Of a stretch of 64,000 bases of DNA, positions 12,521-25,798 are shown one piece after another. A program made the position numbers and the translations under genes. Source of the stretch: Medakamo hakoo (taxonomy: Eukaryota > Chlorophyta > Trebouxiophyceae > Coccomyxaceae); contig CP089464.1 of assembly GCA_026636295.1 (NCBI GenBank), positions 744,001-808,000 of the forward strand, read 5' to 3'. The notes beneath the pieces were generated by a model. That model was not told where the DNA came from and did no database searches. It saw nothing but the letters and a program-made list of their open reading frames with translations. The first letter of the stretch is position 1. Every line of letters starts with the position of its first letter.

Positions 12521-13230
12521 TCAAGCCTTGGCGCCCGCCGCCGCGCCGGCCTTTTTGCAGCCGTCCGCGATGGGGGACCCGTATTTGGCGGTGTTGCACA
12601 CCGTCATCGGCACCGCCCGCGACAGCAGGGACATCGTCTTTTTCGTCACGCCCGACCGGCCGACCATGTAGAGGACGTCCTCGTCGCACGCGCACGCGGC
12701 CGCGATGAAGGGGCGCACCTTGGTGCAGCACTCGGCGGACGGGGTGGGCGCGAGGGCCAGGTAGCCCTTGATCTGCTCGTCCGTCGGGTTGTCGCCGATC
12801 TTGTCTTTCTGTCGTGTCGTGTGTGGGTGTGTGTGGGTGTGTGGGTGTGTGGGTGTGTGGGTGGTGGGGGTGGGGTGGGGGTCGGCGTTTTGGTGTGTGT
12901 GTGGGAGGGGGCGTGTTTTTTTTTATTCGTGAGGGGCACGACGGCACTGCCCCCTTCCTCCACACCCCTCCCCCTAAGCCGCACGTTCTCGGAGAACCAG
13001 TCGACAAAGTTGTCGCAGATGCCGGACCGGATGACCTCCTGTGTGGATGGGAGGGGGGCGCGCGCGCGTCGTTGTGAGGGATGGGCGTGGTCGGGAGTGG
13101 TGCGCGCCGCAGAGGACACGACGCGCGCGCTCCCCGCGCCAACCCATACCTTGCCGGAGGACACGCAGTTGATGGCGGCCGCGCCGGAGGCGGCAGCCAG
13201 GGCCAGGACCAGGGCGATGAGGGTGCGCAT
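12521..13230 (-). CDS. Secreted eight-cysteine (lipid-transfer-protein-like) protein A
   Basis: Exons (minus) 13230-13150, 13038-12985 and 12808-12521, all phase 0, give 140 residues. Residues 1-19 are a signal peptide. The mature part has exactly eight cysteines at 22, 35, 72, 73, 84, 86, 116 and 129: C-X12-C-X36-CC-X10-CXC-X29-C-X12-C. That order (C, C, CC, CXC, C, C) is the 8CM pattern of plant non-specific lipid-transfer proteins and 2S albumins, though the loop before CC is longer than usual. The next gene upstream on the same strand is a gapless paralogue through residue 129. Shared core motifs are GDNPTD, VRPFI and SRAVP. Lipid binding is an inference from the cysteine pattern only. 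Confidence 0.85.
12809..12984 (-). repeat. (GTGTGG)-type array in intron 2 of protein A gene
   Basis: On the plus strand, 12820-12868 is a GTGTGGGTGT repeat. In gene orientation it is a CACACCC tract at the 3' end of the intron, leading into the ACGACAG acceptor. Confidence 0.8.
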
Positions 13231-14334
13231 GGTGCGTTGGTTTGTGCGGGACGGGCTGTTGTTCTCAGGGCACGCGGAGTGTGTGAGCGTGCTGTTTTTT
13301 TTTTTGGCGCGGCTGCGCGTGTTTGAGGCGCGGCGGGCGCGGCGCGGCGCAACGAAATCGGTCCGCCGCCTGCACAGACGGCCTGCGCAAGGTGTTGCCA
13401 CCGCGCAGAAAGGCACCAAGGCCGAACATGCCGGCCAGGGCGGGGCGCCGGCATTCCTTGGCGAGTGCGACGCTCCATGCGTCGCGCCGGCCGCGCAGAG
13501 AAGCTGCCTGCCCTCAAAGGGCCGCGCGCGGACCGGCGACAACGCGCGCCCGCAGCCCCCGGTAAAGTGAGGTGCCGCGCATCTCTGACGGGCTGGCGTG
13601 GGCGTGGCTGAGGGCGGCCGGGGGGGACGCGGGGCGGCGCAAGAAAAACGAGAGCGTACCCTGAGAGAGAGGGAGAGAGCGAGCGAGCGGGGGAACGTGG
13701 ATGTGCCTGCCCTGCAGTGTGGGGCACCTTTTTTTTTCACGCAACCACCCGGGTTTCCATTTTACACGTAACGTACGCACGGACTTCACACAGGCTGCTA
13801 ACTTTTTTTGAGTCAACGATGGTCGCCAGGCGACGGTCGCCGGTCCAGTGTCGTCATGGGGCCGGGGAAAAGGGAGGGGAGAGCACGACGCCCAAACACC
13901 ACCAACCCACCCACCCCTCCCTCCAGCGCGCAAGGCAAGAAAAACACGCGCTGGTTTTTTAGGATGTCCGGCCGCGCACACGACGCAACACAACTCACGC
14001 ACAACGCAAAGGCAGAAGAGGAAGGGGGAGGCTCTGGCGGGGGGGGGGGCGGCGCGGGAGGAGGTGACTCCTCCCGCGCCGCGCCCCCCCACAGCCGACC
14101 AGATTCCCACTCCCTCCCTCGTTTTTTTTTTGGTGTTCAAGGAGAGGCAATGCAAAAACAGGCGGGCGCGCACAACCCGCCGGGGTCGCCGAGAGTGTGT
14201 GTGCGATGTGCAGGCCTGCCGCGCAGCGGGCTCAGTCAAGGAGCGCGCACCGGCCCGCACACTCCCACACACCTCCCGCGCCGCGCCGGTGAGGGGTTGG
14301 CCGCCCGACCACTGTGTCCCATCCACGCCACACC
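13231..14334. other. Spacer between the two eight-cysteine genes
   Basis: About 1.1 kb covering the promoter of protein A and the 3' flank of protein B. No further ORF with coding character was recognised. A short GA-rich run lies at about 13662-13690. Confidence 0.5.
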
Positions 14335-15351
14335 TCACTCCTGCTTCTCCTCGGTGGCCTGGGCCTCGGTCGTCTCCTCGGCCGGCGCCTCCTCGTTGGC
14401 GGGGGTGTCCTCCTCCGTGGAGGTCTGGGCCTCCTCGGCCTTGGGCTCGGACTCGGCGACGGCCTTTTCAGCGTCCGCCACCTTCTTCGCCTCTTCAGCG
14501 TAGGCCTGCGCCTCGGCCGCGTCCTCCGCCGCCTCCTCCGCGATCTTGGCCGTGATCTGGGCGAACGCGGACGCGGAGCAGTGGTCGGAAATGCCGGCGC
14601 CGTACTTGGGGTCGTTGCAGGACGAGACGGGCACGGCGCGGGACAGCGTGCGCAGCGTGGACGCTTTAATGTTCGCGCGGCCGGCCAGCGACACGACGCC
14701 TGCGTCGCACGGGCAGCCCGCGTCGATGAAGGGGCGGACGGAGTAGCAGCAGTCGTCCGACGGGATGGGGGCCTTGCCCAGGGCGGCCTTGATCTCGGCG
14801 TCCGTCGGGTTGTCGCCCAGCTCGTCGATCTGGGGGGGCGGTGGGCGGGGTGGGCGGACCGGGGTGGGGAGGAGGGGTGGGACAAAAGTGAGACAGGGTG
14901 ACGAGTGCGCGTTGTGTGTTTTTTTCGGTTGTGTGGCCGCGTCCCTTTCCGCCCCCCTCCCCTCCTCAACCCAAACTCACGTGCTCGCGGAAGTAGTTGA
15001 TGAAGTCGCGGCAGACACCGGACTGTTGTGTGTGTGTGGGTGGGTGTTGGGTGAGGCGTTGGTTGGTCGTGACATGTGGACCAGCTAGTTCGCAAGATTG
15101 GCTCGTTATTCGCGCGCGCCGACAAGGCCGTCGCCGCGACGGGGATGGATGCCGCCCGGCCGGGCAGCAAGCCCACGCGCCCCCACTTTCCAGGCGGCCG
15201 GCAGGCAGCGGCCACGCGCGCCCCCCTCCTCTTCACTCCCAATCCCAACACAACGCACCCGGACCAGCCTGCGGGCGTCGGACTTGCAGGAGGCGTCCGC
15301 GGACGCGGCGAAGGCCAGGGCGGCGATGGCGACGATGCCGAAGGTACGCAT
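14335..15351 (-). CDS. Secreted eight-cysteine (lipid-transfer-protein-like) protein B, acidic tail
   Basis: Exons (minus) 15351-15259, 15022-14981 and 14829-14335, all phase 0, give 209 residues. A signal peptide covers residues 1-20. Its eight cysteines fall at the same positions as in protein A (22, 35, 72, 73, 84, 86, 116, 129), so the pair aligns without gaps to residue 129. Shared motifs are RSG(V/I)C, GDNPTD, VRPFI, SRAVP and KYG. Unlike A, it continues into an about 75-residue Glu/Ala-rich acidic tail, probably disordered. The second intron is at the same codon in both genes; the first lies four codons further downstream here. This is a tandem duplication with an intron shift and tail gain or loss. 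Confidence 0.85.
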
Positions 15352-16179
15352 AGTGTTGGAGTGTTTGGGAGTGTGGTGGAAAAGGCGGAGAGGCTGCGCG
15401 TTTTTTCGGGCGGGAGAGAGGAAGGGGAGGCGCGCACAAAAAGTGAGAGGGTGGTTGACGGGAGCGCGCCAACAAAGGGCAGCGCCAAACGTGGACGCCG
15501 GCGCTCCGAGAGCACTCTCCCGCTCGCATGTCGTGGCCAAGACCTCCAGCCGACCGAGCGTCAGGCGGGCGGCGGGTATGACCGCCCCGTTGCGGGGTGC
15601 TGACGTGTAAAGTGCAAAAGATTCGCAGCCAAAATTTGACTTTTCGCAAGCGTTCCGTTGGGCGCGCGAGATTGGGCGCGCGGCCCGCCCGCGCCGGCAC
15701 GTGCGTTCCGGCGGTGGTCTACTCCCACCCATCAGGACGGTGAGCCACTGCTGCTTTCATTGAGCCGCAAAGACAGGTTGCGGAGCCGCATTCACGCGCC
15801 CGTCTTGGGCGCACAAACGTCCGCGCAAGCCCGCGTGGCCATGCTTGCGCTCCCGCGCGACTGCTGCGCGACCCTCCAGCAAGGTCGCGGGCCCGGGCCC
15901 CCGCCACGCCTCCTTTCGCTCGTCAAGGCAACGGCACGTTGCAGGCCGGCCAGAGAGAGGGAGGCCGCGTTGGCGGGAGCGGAGGAAAAGGTAAAGAGAA
16001 AGCGCACCTAGGAGTGTCGAAGGCAGAGGAATAAAGCAGTGAGAAAGGGAGCCGACCGCGTTTTTCTCCCCCCCCCCCCCCCCATACACACACACACACA
16101 CACGCTCTCTCTTTTTCCCGGGGCCCAGCAAGTGTGGCGGGGTCCCCTGTGCCTCCACACCCACACACGCCCAGCACCC
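15352..16179. other. Divergent intergenic region between protein B and purple acid phosphatase
   Basis: Shared upstream region of two secreted-protein genes. A C-run followed by a CA run (about 16068-16103) lies just before the phosphatase leader. An E2F-like TTGGCGGG occurs near 15969, a weak observation. No gene recognised. Confidence 0.5.
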
Positions 16180-19100
16180 ATGCCGCGCCCACTCACCGCG
16201 GCCGCCGCCCTGGCCCTGACCCTGTGCGCGGTCGCCTGCCAGGTGCGTGAAATGCAGCAGCAGGAGGACAGAGCACCCCCGCGCCGGGGGCGGGCGCCGC
16301 GAGCGCGCGCTCGGCGTTCTCCGAGCCCAAGAAAAACGCCTGCGCCCGCCGACGCGGGCGCTTTTCGCCTGGGTCTCGCGGTGACAGCCAAGTACAAGGC
16401 GTGCTCTTTCAGCTCAAGTGCAAAAGTGCCGGCCGCAGCCCTCAAGAAAGTGGCCGCCGGCGCCTTGGCGGGGAGAGGCATGCCTCCCTTTGCTCTCACA
16501 ACGCCCGCACGCAACCCCCCAACCGCACACACGGCCAGGCCGCCCCCCCGGCCACGGCCGTCCCAGCGCCCATCGCCGACGACTCCTCCTCCACCGAAGC
16601 CTTTGCCGCCTGGGCCACGGCACGCGCCACAGCCCGCGCGACCGCCCGCGGACCCTCCTGGGCGACGCGCCGCACGCAGCCCGTCGCGACGCCCGCCGAC
16701 GCGCGCGCCGCCATCTCCGTCACCCCGTCCACGGCCGGCTTCGACCCTGCGGGATCCTGGCACACCATCACCTGGGCGGTCGACCCGGAGGGCGTCCTGG
16801 ATTCCGACCGCATTGCGGTGTTGTGGGAGCCCCCACCGGAAGAAGAGGGGACTGGTGAGGCGGCAGAGGGTGACAAGAGCACGGAGGCCGCGGACGACGC
16901 GCCGCCCTCCTCCGGCGTTCCCGCCGCCGCGGGCGGCGACGCCGTCGTCACCGGGCGTGACCCGATCAAATACACATTTGTGTCGACCGCGTCACCCGCC
17001 ACCTGGCGCGCCGGCCGCGGCACCGCCCGCGTGTGGCTGCCGCCCCTGCGGGAGGCCGTGCGGGTGAGTTACGTGCGCGCGGGCGCGACCGCGGCGACGG
17101 ACGGCATCTGGTTTGAGGCCGGGGAAGTCGCGCACGCGGTCCTGACGCCGTCCGAGCCCAACGCGCCCGCCGGCGTCAAGCTGACGGGCGGGGTGGGCGG
17201 CGGCGGCAAGCCGGAGCAGTTGGACGCCGCCCCCGCCTCCGTCGCGGTCACGTGGCAGACGCGCGACGCCATGGTCGGTGGCGGCGTGCGCTGGGGCGTC
17301 TCTCCCGGACCCCTGGACCGCTGGGCGCCGGCGGCCTGCGGCGATGGCGGCGCCGGCCCAGGCGGACGCGACGGGTCCACCTTCTCCGCGGCCGACGGCT
17401 ACTGCCAGCGCCCGGCCACGAAAAAGGGGTCCCCCTACAGCGGCGCGCCCCTGGGCGCCATTTCCCGCGCGGTGTTGGAGGGGCTGGAGCCTGGCACCAC
17501 GTACGCGTACGAGGTGGTGGCGGGCGCGTCCGTGAAGGGCGGGCGGCGGGACGACGGGTCGTCCCGCACCGTCAGCGGCGCGTTTTCGACGCCGCCCGCC
17601 GCGAGTGAGGGGGCGTCCCCGACGCGCCTGCTGTTCCTGGCCGACGGCGGCCTGGACCTGCCCGACGGCTGGGACCAGCCGGACGGCAACGTCTGGCCCT
17701 TTGCGTCGGTCGCGCTGCCGGCTGTGCAGCAGACGCCGGGGACCGCGGCGTACGCGGCGGCCCAGGCCACGCTGGCGCTGCTGGGCGCGGCGTCCGTGCA
17801 GCCCGCGGCCGGGCGCGCGGCCGCCGCCGCGACCGCCCTCGCCGCGCCCGAAAGCATGACGGGGGCGGCGGGGAACGCCAGCTCTCCGACCCGCCCGTAC
17901 CACGGCGTCCTGTTCACGGGCGACATCTCGTACGCCCGCGGCGAAGCCTCCCAGTGGGATTCCTGGTCGGTGCAGTGGGGGCAGGCACTGCGCGCCGCGC
18001 CCCTGCTGCCCGCGCCGGGCAACCACGAGGCCGCGGGCGCGCCCATCTTTGAGCCGCTGCTGGAGGCCGGCGCGCCGGACGACGGCGGCGAGTGCGGCCA
18101 GGCCTACGACCGGTTGTTTGGCGCGCCCACGCCGGACGGCCCTGGCAGGTGGTGGTACGCGTCCCGCATGGGCCCGCTGGCGATCCTGCACCTCAACGCC
18201 GACCAGCTGTTGAGCGCCGGGTCGGCGCAGGCCGCCTGGCTGGAGTCCGCGCTGCGCGCGATCGACCGGTCGGCCACGCCCTGGCTGGCCGTCGCCCTGC
18301 ACCGCCCCCTGTACTCGGACAATCCCATGGCGGACGAAGCCCGCATCACGCAAGAGATCCGGGCCGGCGTCGAGCGCGCCCTGGTGGCGGCGCACGTGGA
18401 CGTCGTCCTGTCTGGCCACCTGCACGCGTACCAGCGCTCGTGCCACGTCGCGCGCGGCGCCTGCTTCGGCGGCGGCGGCGGGGGGGGGGCGCCGCCCCCC
18501 GCCAACGCGTCTCTGCCGCCCCCGCCGGCCGGCCTCACCCCGCCGGTCCACATCATGGCGGGCGGCGGCGGCTTCCGGTCCCCGCTGACGGCGTGGGCGC
18601 AGACCCCCGGCTGGGTCGCGGCCCAGGCGCGCGCGTTCGGGCTGGGCGAGCTGGAAGTGAGCCGGACGCGCCTGGCGCTGCGGCTGCACGCCACCACGGC
18701 GGACGCGGACGGCAAAGCGCTGGTGTTGGACGAGGTGGTGTTGGAAAAGCCTGAGGGCTGGGCGCCGCCGGATGCTGCGACGGCGGGCGACTGGTGCGTG
18801 GGGGGGGGGGTGCGGGCCCCCGGCCTTTTTTGTTTTTTCTCTCCCCTCTCCCTCTGCTCCGCCGCCCACTCCACCCCGCCTGACCCGCCCCCCCCCCTTT
18901 TTCCGCCCTGCCTCACAACACCCAGGTACGACTCCCTCCCCGCCGACGCGGGCGGCCCGCCCCCGTCCCCCATCGAGCCCGGCTACTTCAAGATCATCGA
19001 CGCCGTGATGGCCGCGATCGAAAAGGCCGACCCGCGGATCGAGCGCTTCTACGGGCCCGGCAGCGCGGCGTACGCCTTGACGCACGCGCCGCCGTCCGGC

Positions 19101-19355
19101 CCGTCCGCGCCCACCTGGCCCCCGCAGGACGTGTGGACGGTGTCGGCGCCGGCCCTGGGCATTGCCACGGCCAACGGGACGGCCGGCAAGGCCGGCGCCA
19201 AGTACCTGTACCGGCTGGTGGCGGGGCCGGGCGAGGCGCAGGGGAGTGGGTACGGCGCGGACGCGCCGGCGGGGCGGCTGTGGTATGGCGGGCATGACGC
19301 GGAGCGGCCAGAGGTCGGGGTGGCGGGGCCGTTGGGGCTGCCCCTGCACGCGTGA
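16180..19355 (+). CDS. Secreted purple acid phosphatase (metallophosphoesterase)
   Basis: Exons 16180-16242, 16539-18793 and 18926-19355 (phases 0 and 2) give 915 residues. The first exon encodes almost exactly a signal peptide ending in ACQ. An N-terminal beta-sandwich (PAP N/Fn3-like, about residues 60-390) precedes the metallophosphatase domain. Metal ligands are in ADGG, GDISYARG, GNHE, VALHRP and SGHLHAYQRS. Plant PAPs use Fe-Zn or Fe-Mn to release phosphate from extracellular esters, typically under phosphate starvation. The protein is longer than plant PAPs (450-650 residues) because of Gly/Ala-rich inserts and a C-terminal extension with DVWTVSAPALG and KYLYRLVAG. The exact substrate is unknown. 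Confidence 0.92.
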
Positions 19356-19563
19356 GTGTGAAATGAGGCGTGGGTTTTTGAGGGGGCGCTCCTCCTGTGT
19401 CTGTTTTTTTTTTCGGTCGACTGCCGACCACACACGCACGCGATGCACACAGGGGCGCACGCCCAGAGAGCAAAGAAAACAGAAAGAGAGGGGAGGCCGT
19501 CGATAACACACGTCCCCCCCGCTCAAAAAGGAAAGGCTCTCTCAACCCCACACTCTCACACAC

Positions 19564-20806
19564 TCAGAAGCCAGCAAACGATTTGCCGCCCGACGACGAC
19601 CCCTTCGGAATGACGCGCAGCACGTTGAAGCGCACGGTCTTCGACAGCGGCCGGCACTGGCCGATGACGACGGCGTCGCCCTCGCGCACGCGGAAGCAGG
19701 GGGACACGTGCGCGGGCACGTTCTTGTGCCGTTTTTCGTACCGCTGGTACTTTTGGATGAAGTGCAGGTAGTCGCGCCGCACGATGAGCGTGCGGTGCAT
19801 CTTGGCGGACGCGACGGTGCCGGTCAGGATGCGGCCGCGGATGGAGACGTTGCCGGTGAAGGGGCACTTCTTGTCGATGTACGTGCCCTCGATGGCCTGG
19901 GCGGGGGGGAGGAGGGGGGGAGGGGGGAGGGAAGGGGGAGGGGGAGGGGGGGTGAGCGAGGAGCGATCGGGCCGTGCGCGTGAGGCCTGCGCGGCCCGCT
20001 CCGGCGTCGGGCCGGTGCCGCCCCGCCGTCCCTTGCCCACCACACCGTGTGCCAGGCGCCTGGCTTGCGCTTGGCACGGCGCCCGCGCCCAGGAGGCGAC
20101 CCCGCCCCCGCCGACCCGACCGATCTCTGACACTCCCAACGCACCTCCTTGGGCGTCTTGAAGCCCAGGCCGACGTTGCGGTAGAACCGGGAGCCGCCCT
20201 TGCCCGGGCGGGACTTGCGGCCGCCCTTGGCACTGTCGTGGGAAAGGGGTGGGGAGGCGTGGCTGTGAGCGGCGGGCGAGGAGACACGAGTCGGGCAGCC
20301 CGGACGGCGGCGGCCGTCGGCGGCGCGGCGCGCGGGCGCAGGGGCTACCCTCCCGCCCCAGCCATCCCCTCCAAATCCAAGTATACGCACAGTAGGTTGA
20401 CACCCAGCTGCTTCTGGAACGCACGCTCGTGCTGTTGGTGGGAGGAGGGAAGCGTGTGTGAGCGGCGGGCGTGAGGCAGGGAGCGACGGCGGCGGCGGCG
20501 GAGCGCGATTGCCAGGCGAGGTTGCGGCATCGCCGCGGCCAGGGAGCCGCGCGCATCGACCGCCTGCCGGGCCGGTCTTGTAGCGCAGGCTGCGCTGCTG
20601 CGTATGAGCCGGACGGAGAAGCAGCACATGGCGCGAGGACGCGGTGGGCGGGCCGGCGGCCAGAGCGTGTGTCGATGGAAGGGGGGGCCTGGCCTCTGCC
20701 ACCTCCCCCCGCGCGCGGCCGCCGCGAGGCCGAGGCCTGGCGCCTGCGCCAGGCCTGTCAGCGAAAGACGGAACGGAAGCGCGCATGCTCGCACCTGGTC
20801 AGCCAT
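19564..20806 (-). CDS. RPS11: 40S ribosomal protein uS17 (RPS11)
   Basis: Four exons (minus): 20806-20795, 20431-20391, 20232-20145 and 19896-19564, with phases closing exactly; 157 residues, the normal length. It starts MADQ, then [20 protein letters not shown] (a plant-like N-terminal insert), [76 protein letters not shown] and ends KSFAGF. uS17 binds 18S rRNA in the small subunit. The first exon carries only four codons, as is common in ribosomal protein genes. It faces an Ala-rich orphan across about 180 bp. Confidence 0.97.
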
Positions 20807-20987
20807 GGTTGTCCTCTGTCTCGTGCGACGGAGGGTGCCGACTTGTTTTTTTTTGGTGTGTGGAGAGTGGCGGTGGCGGGGGGCGGGCGGCGGAGCGCGC
20901 GGCGGGCGCCTCTCTGTCTCCCTCCCACCCCACCCCCACCCTCACTCTTTCGCCTGGGGGACAGAGACTCCACAGCACACCCACCCC
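20807..20987. promoter_or_regulatory. Probable bidirectional promoter, RPS11 / Ala-rich ORF
   Basis: A 181-bp gap between divergent starts, with a T-run near 20846-20854. No core motif is certain; the role is inferred from position. Confidence 0.4.
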
Positions 20988-21491
20988 ATGCGTGTCCCGG
21001 CGCCCGCCCGCCGTGCCCCCATCGTCCTGTCGGGCGACACGTACCCGGAAGCCCTGGCCGCGGCGGCGGCGGCCGAGGGGGCGGCGGCGGCCGCGCGCGC
21101 CGCGCCCGCGGGCACGCCACCACCCGCCGCCGCCCGTCCGGCGGCGCTGACCACGACGTCCGCGTCCGCGCACGCGGCCCCGCCGCCCGGCGCCGCGTCC
21201 GCGGCCGTCGCGGCCGCGTCCGCGGCCCGGTGGCGGTCCGCGGCCCGCGGCATCGCCGGCACGGGCGCGGCGGAGGCGATGGCGTGGGGCGGGGCCGGGC
21301 GCGCCCGCCCCCCGCCGCCGCCCGGGTCGGTCGCGTCGCTCGCGCACGGCCCGCCCGTCCCGGGCCGCCCCCGGCCGACGGACCTGCTGGTCGGCACGGG
21401 GTCCAACACGCTGGACGCGGCGGCGGAAGCGGCCGCGTCCGCGGCGGCGGCAGCGGCCGCGGGCGCGCGCGGGCCGCCGCGCCGCCGGTGA
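20988..21491 (+). CDS. Orphan Ala/Pro-rich protein
   Basis: Single-exon frame of 167 residues, about 40% alanine. Recognisable only by composition: an N-terminal RRAPIVLSGDTYPEALA, long Ala-rich stretches, then DLLVGTGSNTLDAAAEA and a basic GPPRRR end. No known domain. In DNA this GC-rich, long Ala-coding frames can arise by chance, so existence is uncertain. In its favour, it sits between the divergent RPS11 promoter and a convergent gene, and no better frame covers the stretch. Confidence 0.4.
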   Translation: MRVPAPARRAPIVLSGDTYPEALAAAAAAEGAAAAARAAPAGTPPPAAARPAALTTTSASAHAAPPPGAASAAVAAASAARWRSAARGIAGTGAAEAMAWGGAGRARPPPPPGSVASLAHGPPVPGRPRPTDLLVGTGSNTLDAAAEAAASAAAAAAAGARGPPRRR

Positions 21492-21581
21492 AAACAAGCC
21501 AGGGAGGGGGGGGGGGCGGGGGTCGGGGGCCTGTCCCCAGCTGGGTGGAGTGTGTCTCTCTGCCTGTGTGTGTTGCACGCC

Positions 21582-21604
21582 TCCCCCCCCCCCCCCCCCC
21601 CCCC
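21582..21604. repeat. Poly-C run
   Basis: Run of about 22 C in the convergent spacer between the Ala-rich ORF and the Tim17-family gene. Confidence 0.9.
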
Positions 21605-21632
21605 TTCCCCTCCCTCCCCCTCCCTGGCTTCC

Positions 21633-22774
21633 TCAAGCCCACTGCGCGCCGTGGCGGGGTGGCGGGGCCCGCACCAAGAACTGGGCCACGCCCGGCGGCA
21701 GGGCGGCCAGGGCGGCGGCCAGCGGCGGGGTGGGCCGGCAGCCGGCCGGGCCGCACGCGCCGCGCCGGGCGGGCGGCCCGGCCGCCGCCGCGCCGCCCGC
21801 CCGGCGCGCCGCCCGGCGCGGGCCGAGCGGCCGCACGCCTGCCCCTGACACGCCGCCTGCCGCCGCTTTGGCCGCCCCCCCGCCCCCGGCCTGGAAACGG
21901 TCGAGAAACCACGAAAACGCGCCCAGGCCGGCGCACGACTGCAGGGCGGCGCCGGGGCCGCCGGCCCAGCCCATGGCCAGGCCGGTCGCGCAGCCGGCCA
22001 GGCCCGCGTTGATGGCTGTTGTGTGTTGTTTTTGTGGGTGGGGAGGGGGGGTGTCAGCCGGCGTGTGTTGTGCCTGGCCGCCCGGCCGGTGTTTTTCTTC
22101 TCACCCGCCCCACCCCCACCCCACCCCACCCCCGTCCCCGCCCGCCCCCCCCCCTCCCACACCTCTCGCACCATCTTCGCGGTCGCGCAGCCGCCCCGCC
22201 ACGCACGCCGCCGCCGCGTACACCCCGCCGAACGAGGCGAAGGAGGTGGCGGACGCCCAGCCGGACGCCGCGCCCGCGCGCAGGCGCCCGGGGCCAGAGT
22301 GCCTGATCAGAGCGGACCCAAAGCCAAAGACCCAGCCCAGGGCGCCGCCCGACGCGGCGGCGGCCAGGCCGTTGAGCGAGCACGGCACTTGAAAGGCTGC
22401 ATTGCCGTCGTACAGCAGCAGGTCGGACGGCGGCGGCGGCGCGTGGGGCGAGCCCGCGGGCACGGTTTCCTGGGGATGGTCGGGGGGGGGGGGTGCGAAT
22501 GGGTTTGAGACACACAAAGCTGACCGCGTGGTACGCCTTCCACACGACCGCTGCCTCCGCGCCCACCCACGCTTGGTGCGGTAGACTCAAGACGTTAGCC
22601 GCCTGCACAGCCCGGTAGGCGTGGAAATGAGCGTGGCGGCAGGCCGCAACGCTACCGCGCACAGCACCGAACGCGCCGCACCGCGCCTCTCACCTCCATC
22701 GCTTCATCGCCCGAAATCAGAAAGTCCGCCTCCAGCGTGGCCGCTTTGCTGGCTTTGCGGCGGCGCAAGCCCAT
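21633..22774 (-). CDS. Tim17/Tim22/Tim23 (PRAT) family membrane protein
   Basis: Four exons (minus): 22774-22694, 22602-22525, 22469-22163 and 22015-21633, phases consistent; 282 residues. The centre carries PRAT features: GALGWVFGFGSALI, then SFASFGGVYAAAACVAGRLRDREDG, INAGLAGCATGLAMGW and SCAGLGAFSWFLDR, i.e. several Gly/Ala-rich membrane helices. The family includes mitochondrial import channels (Tim17/22/23), chloroplast OEP16 and HP20/HP30, and complex I B14.7. The FGGVYA...RLRDREDG arrangement resembles Tim22-like members, but the subfamily and organelle cannot be fixed. The N-terminus is basic and hydrophilic; the C-terminal 80 residues are Gly/Ala/Arg/Pro-rich and unusual for the family. 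Confidence 0.75.
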
Positions 22775-22942
22775 TGTGTTGTGTGGGTGGGTGGTGGCGT
22801 GTGTGTCTGTGGGTACGGCGCGCGGCCGTGAAAGGAGTCCTTTCACGGTTTAGGACACACGAATGGAGACAGCAGCAACAGACTTCGAGCAACAACCCAC
22901 CACAGCCCACACCCACCCACTCACTCGCTCTGTCTCCCCTGC

Positions 22943-25798
<2,856 letters not shown>

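Noticed and set aside
12437-12868. Regularly spaced repeats as a CRISPR-like array
   Set aside because: Only simple (CCCA)n and (GTGTGG)n microsatellites with no unique spacers.
16992-19526. Long minus-strand frame opposite the purple acid phosphatase
   Set aside because: Arg/Gly/Pro-rich shadow with no domain; the plus strand carries all metal-ligand motifs.
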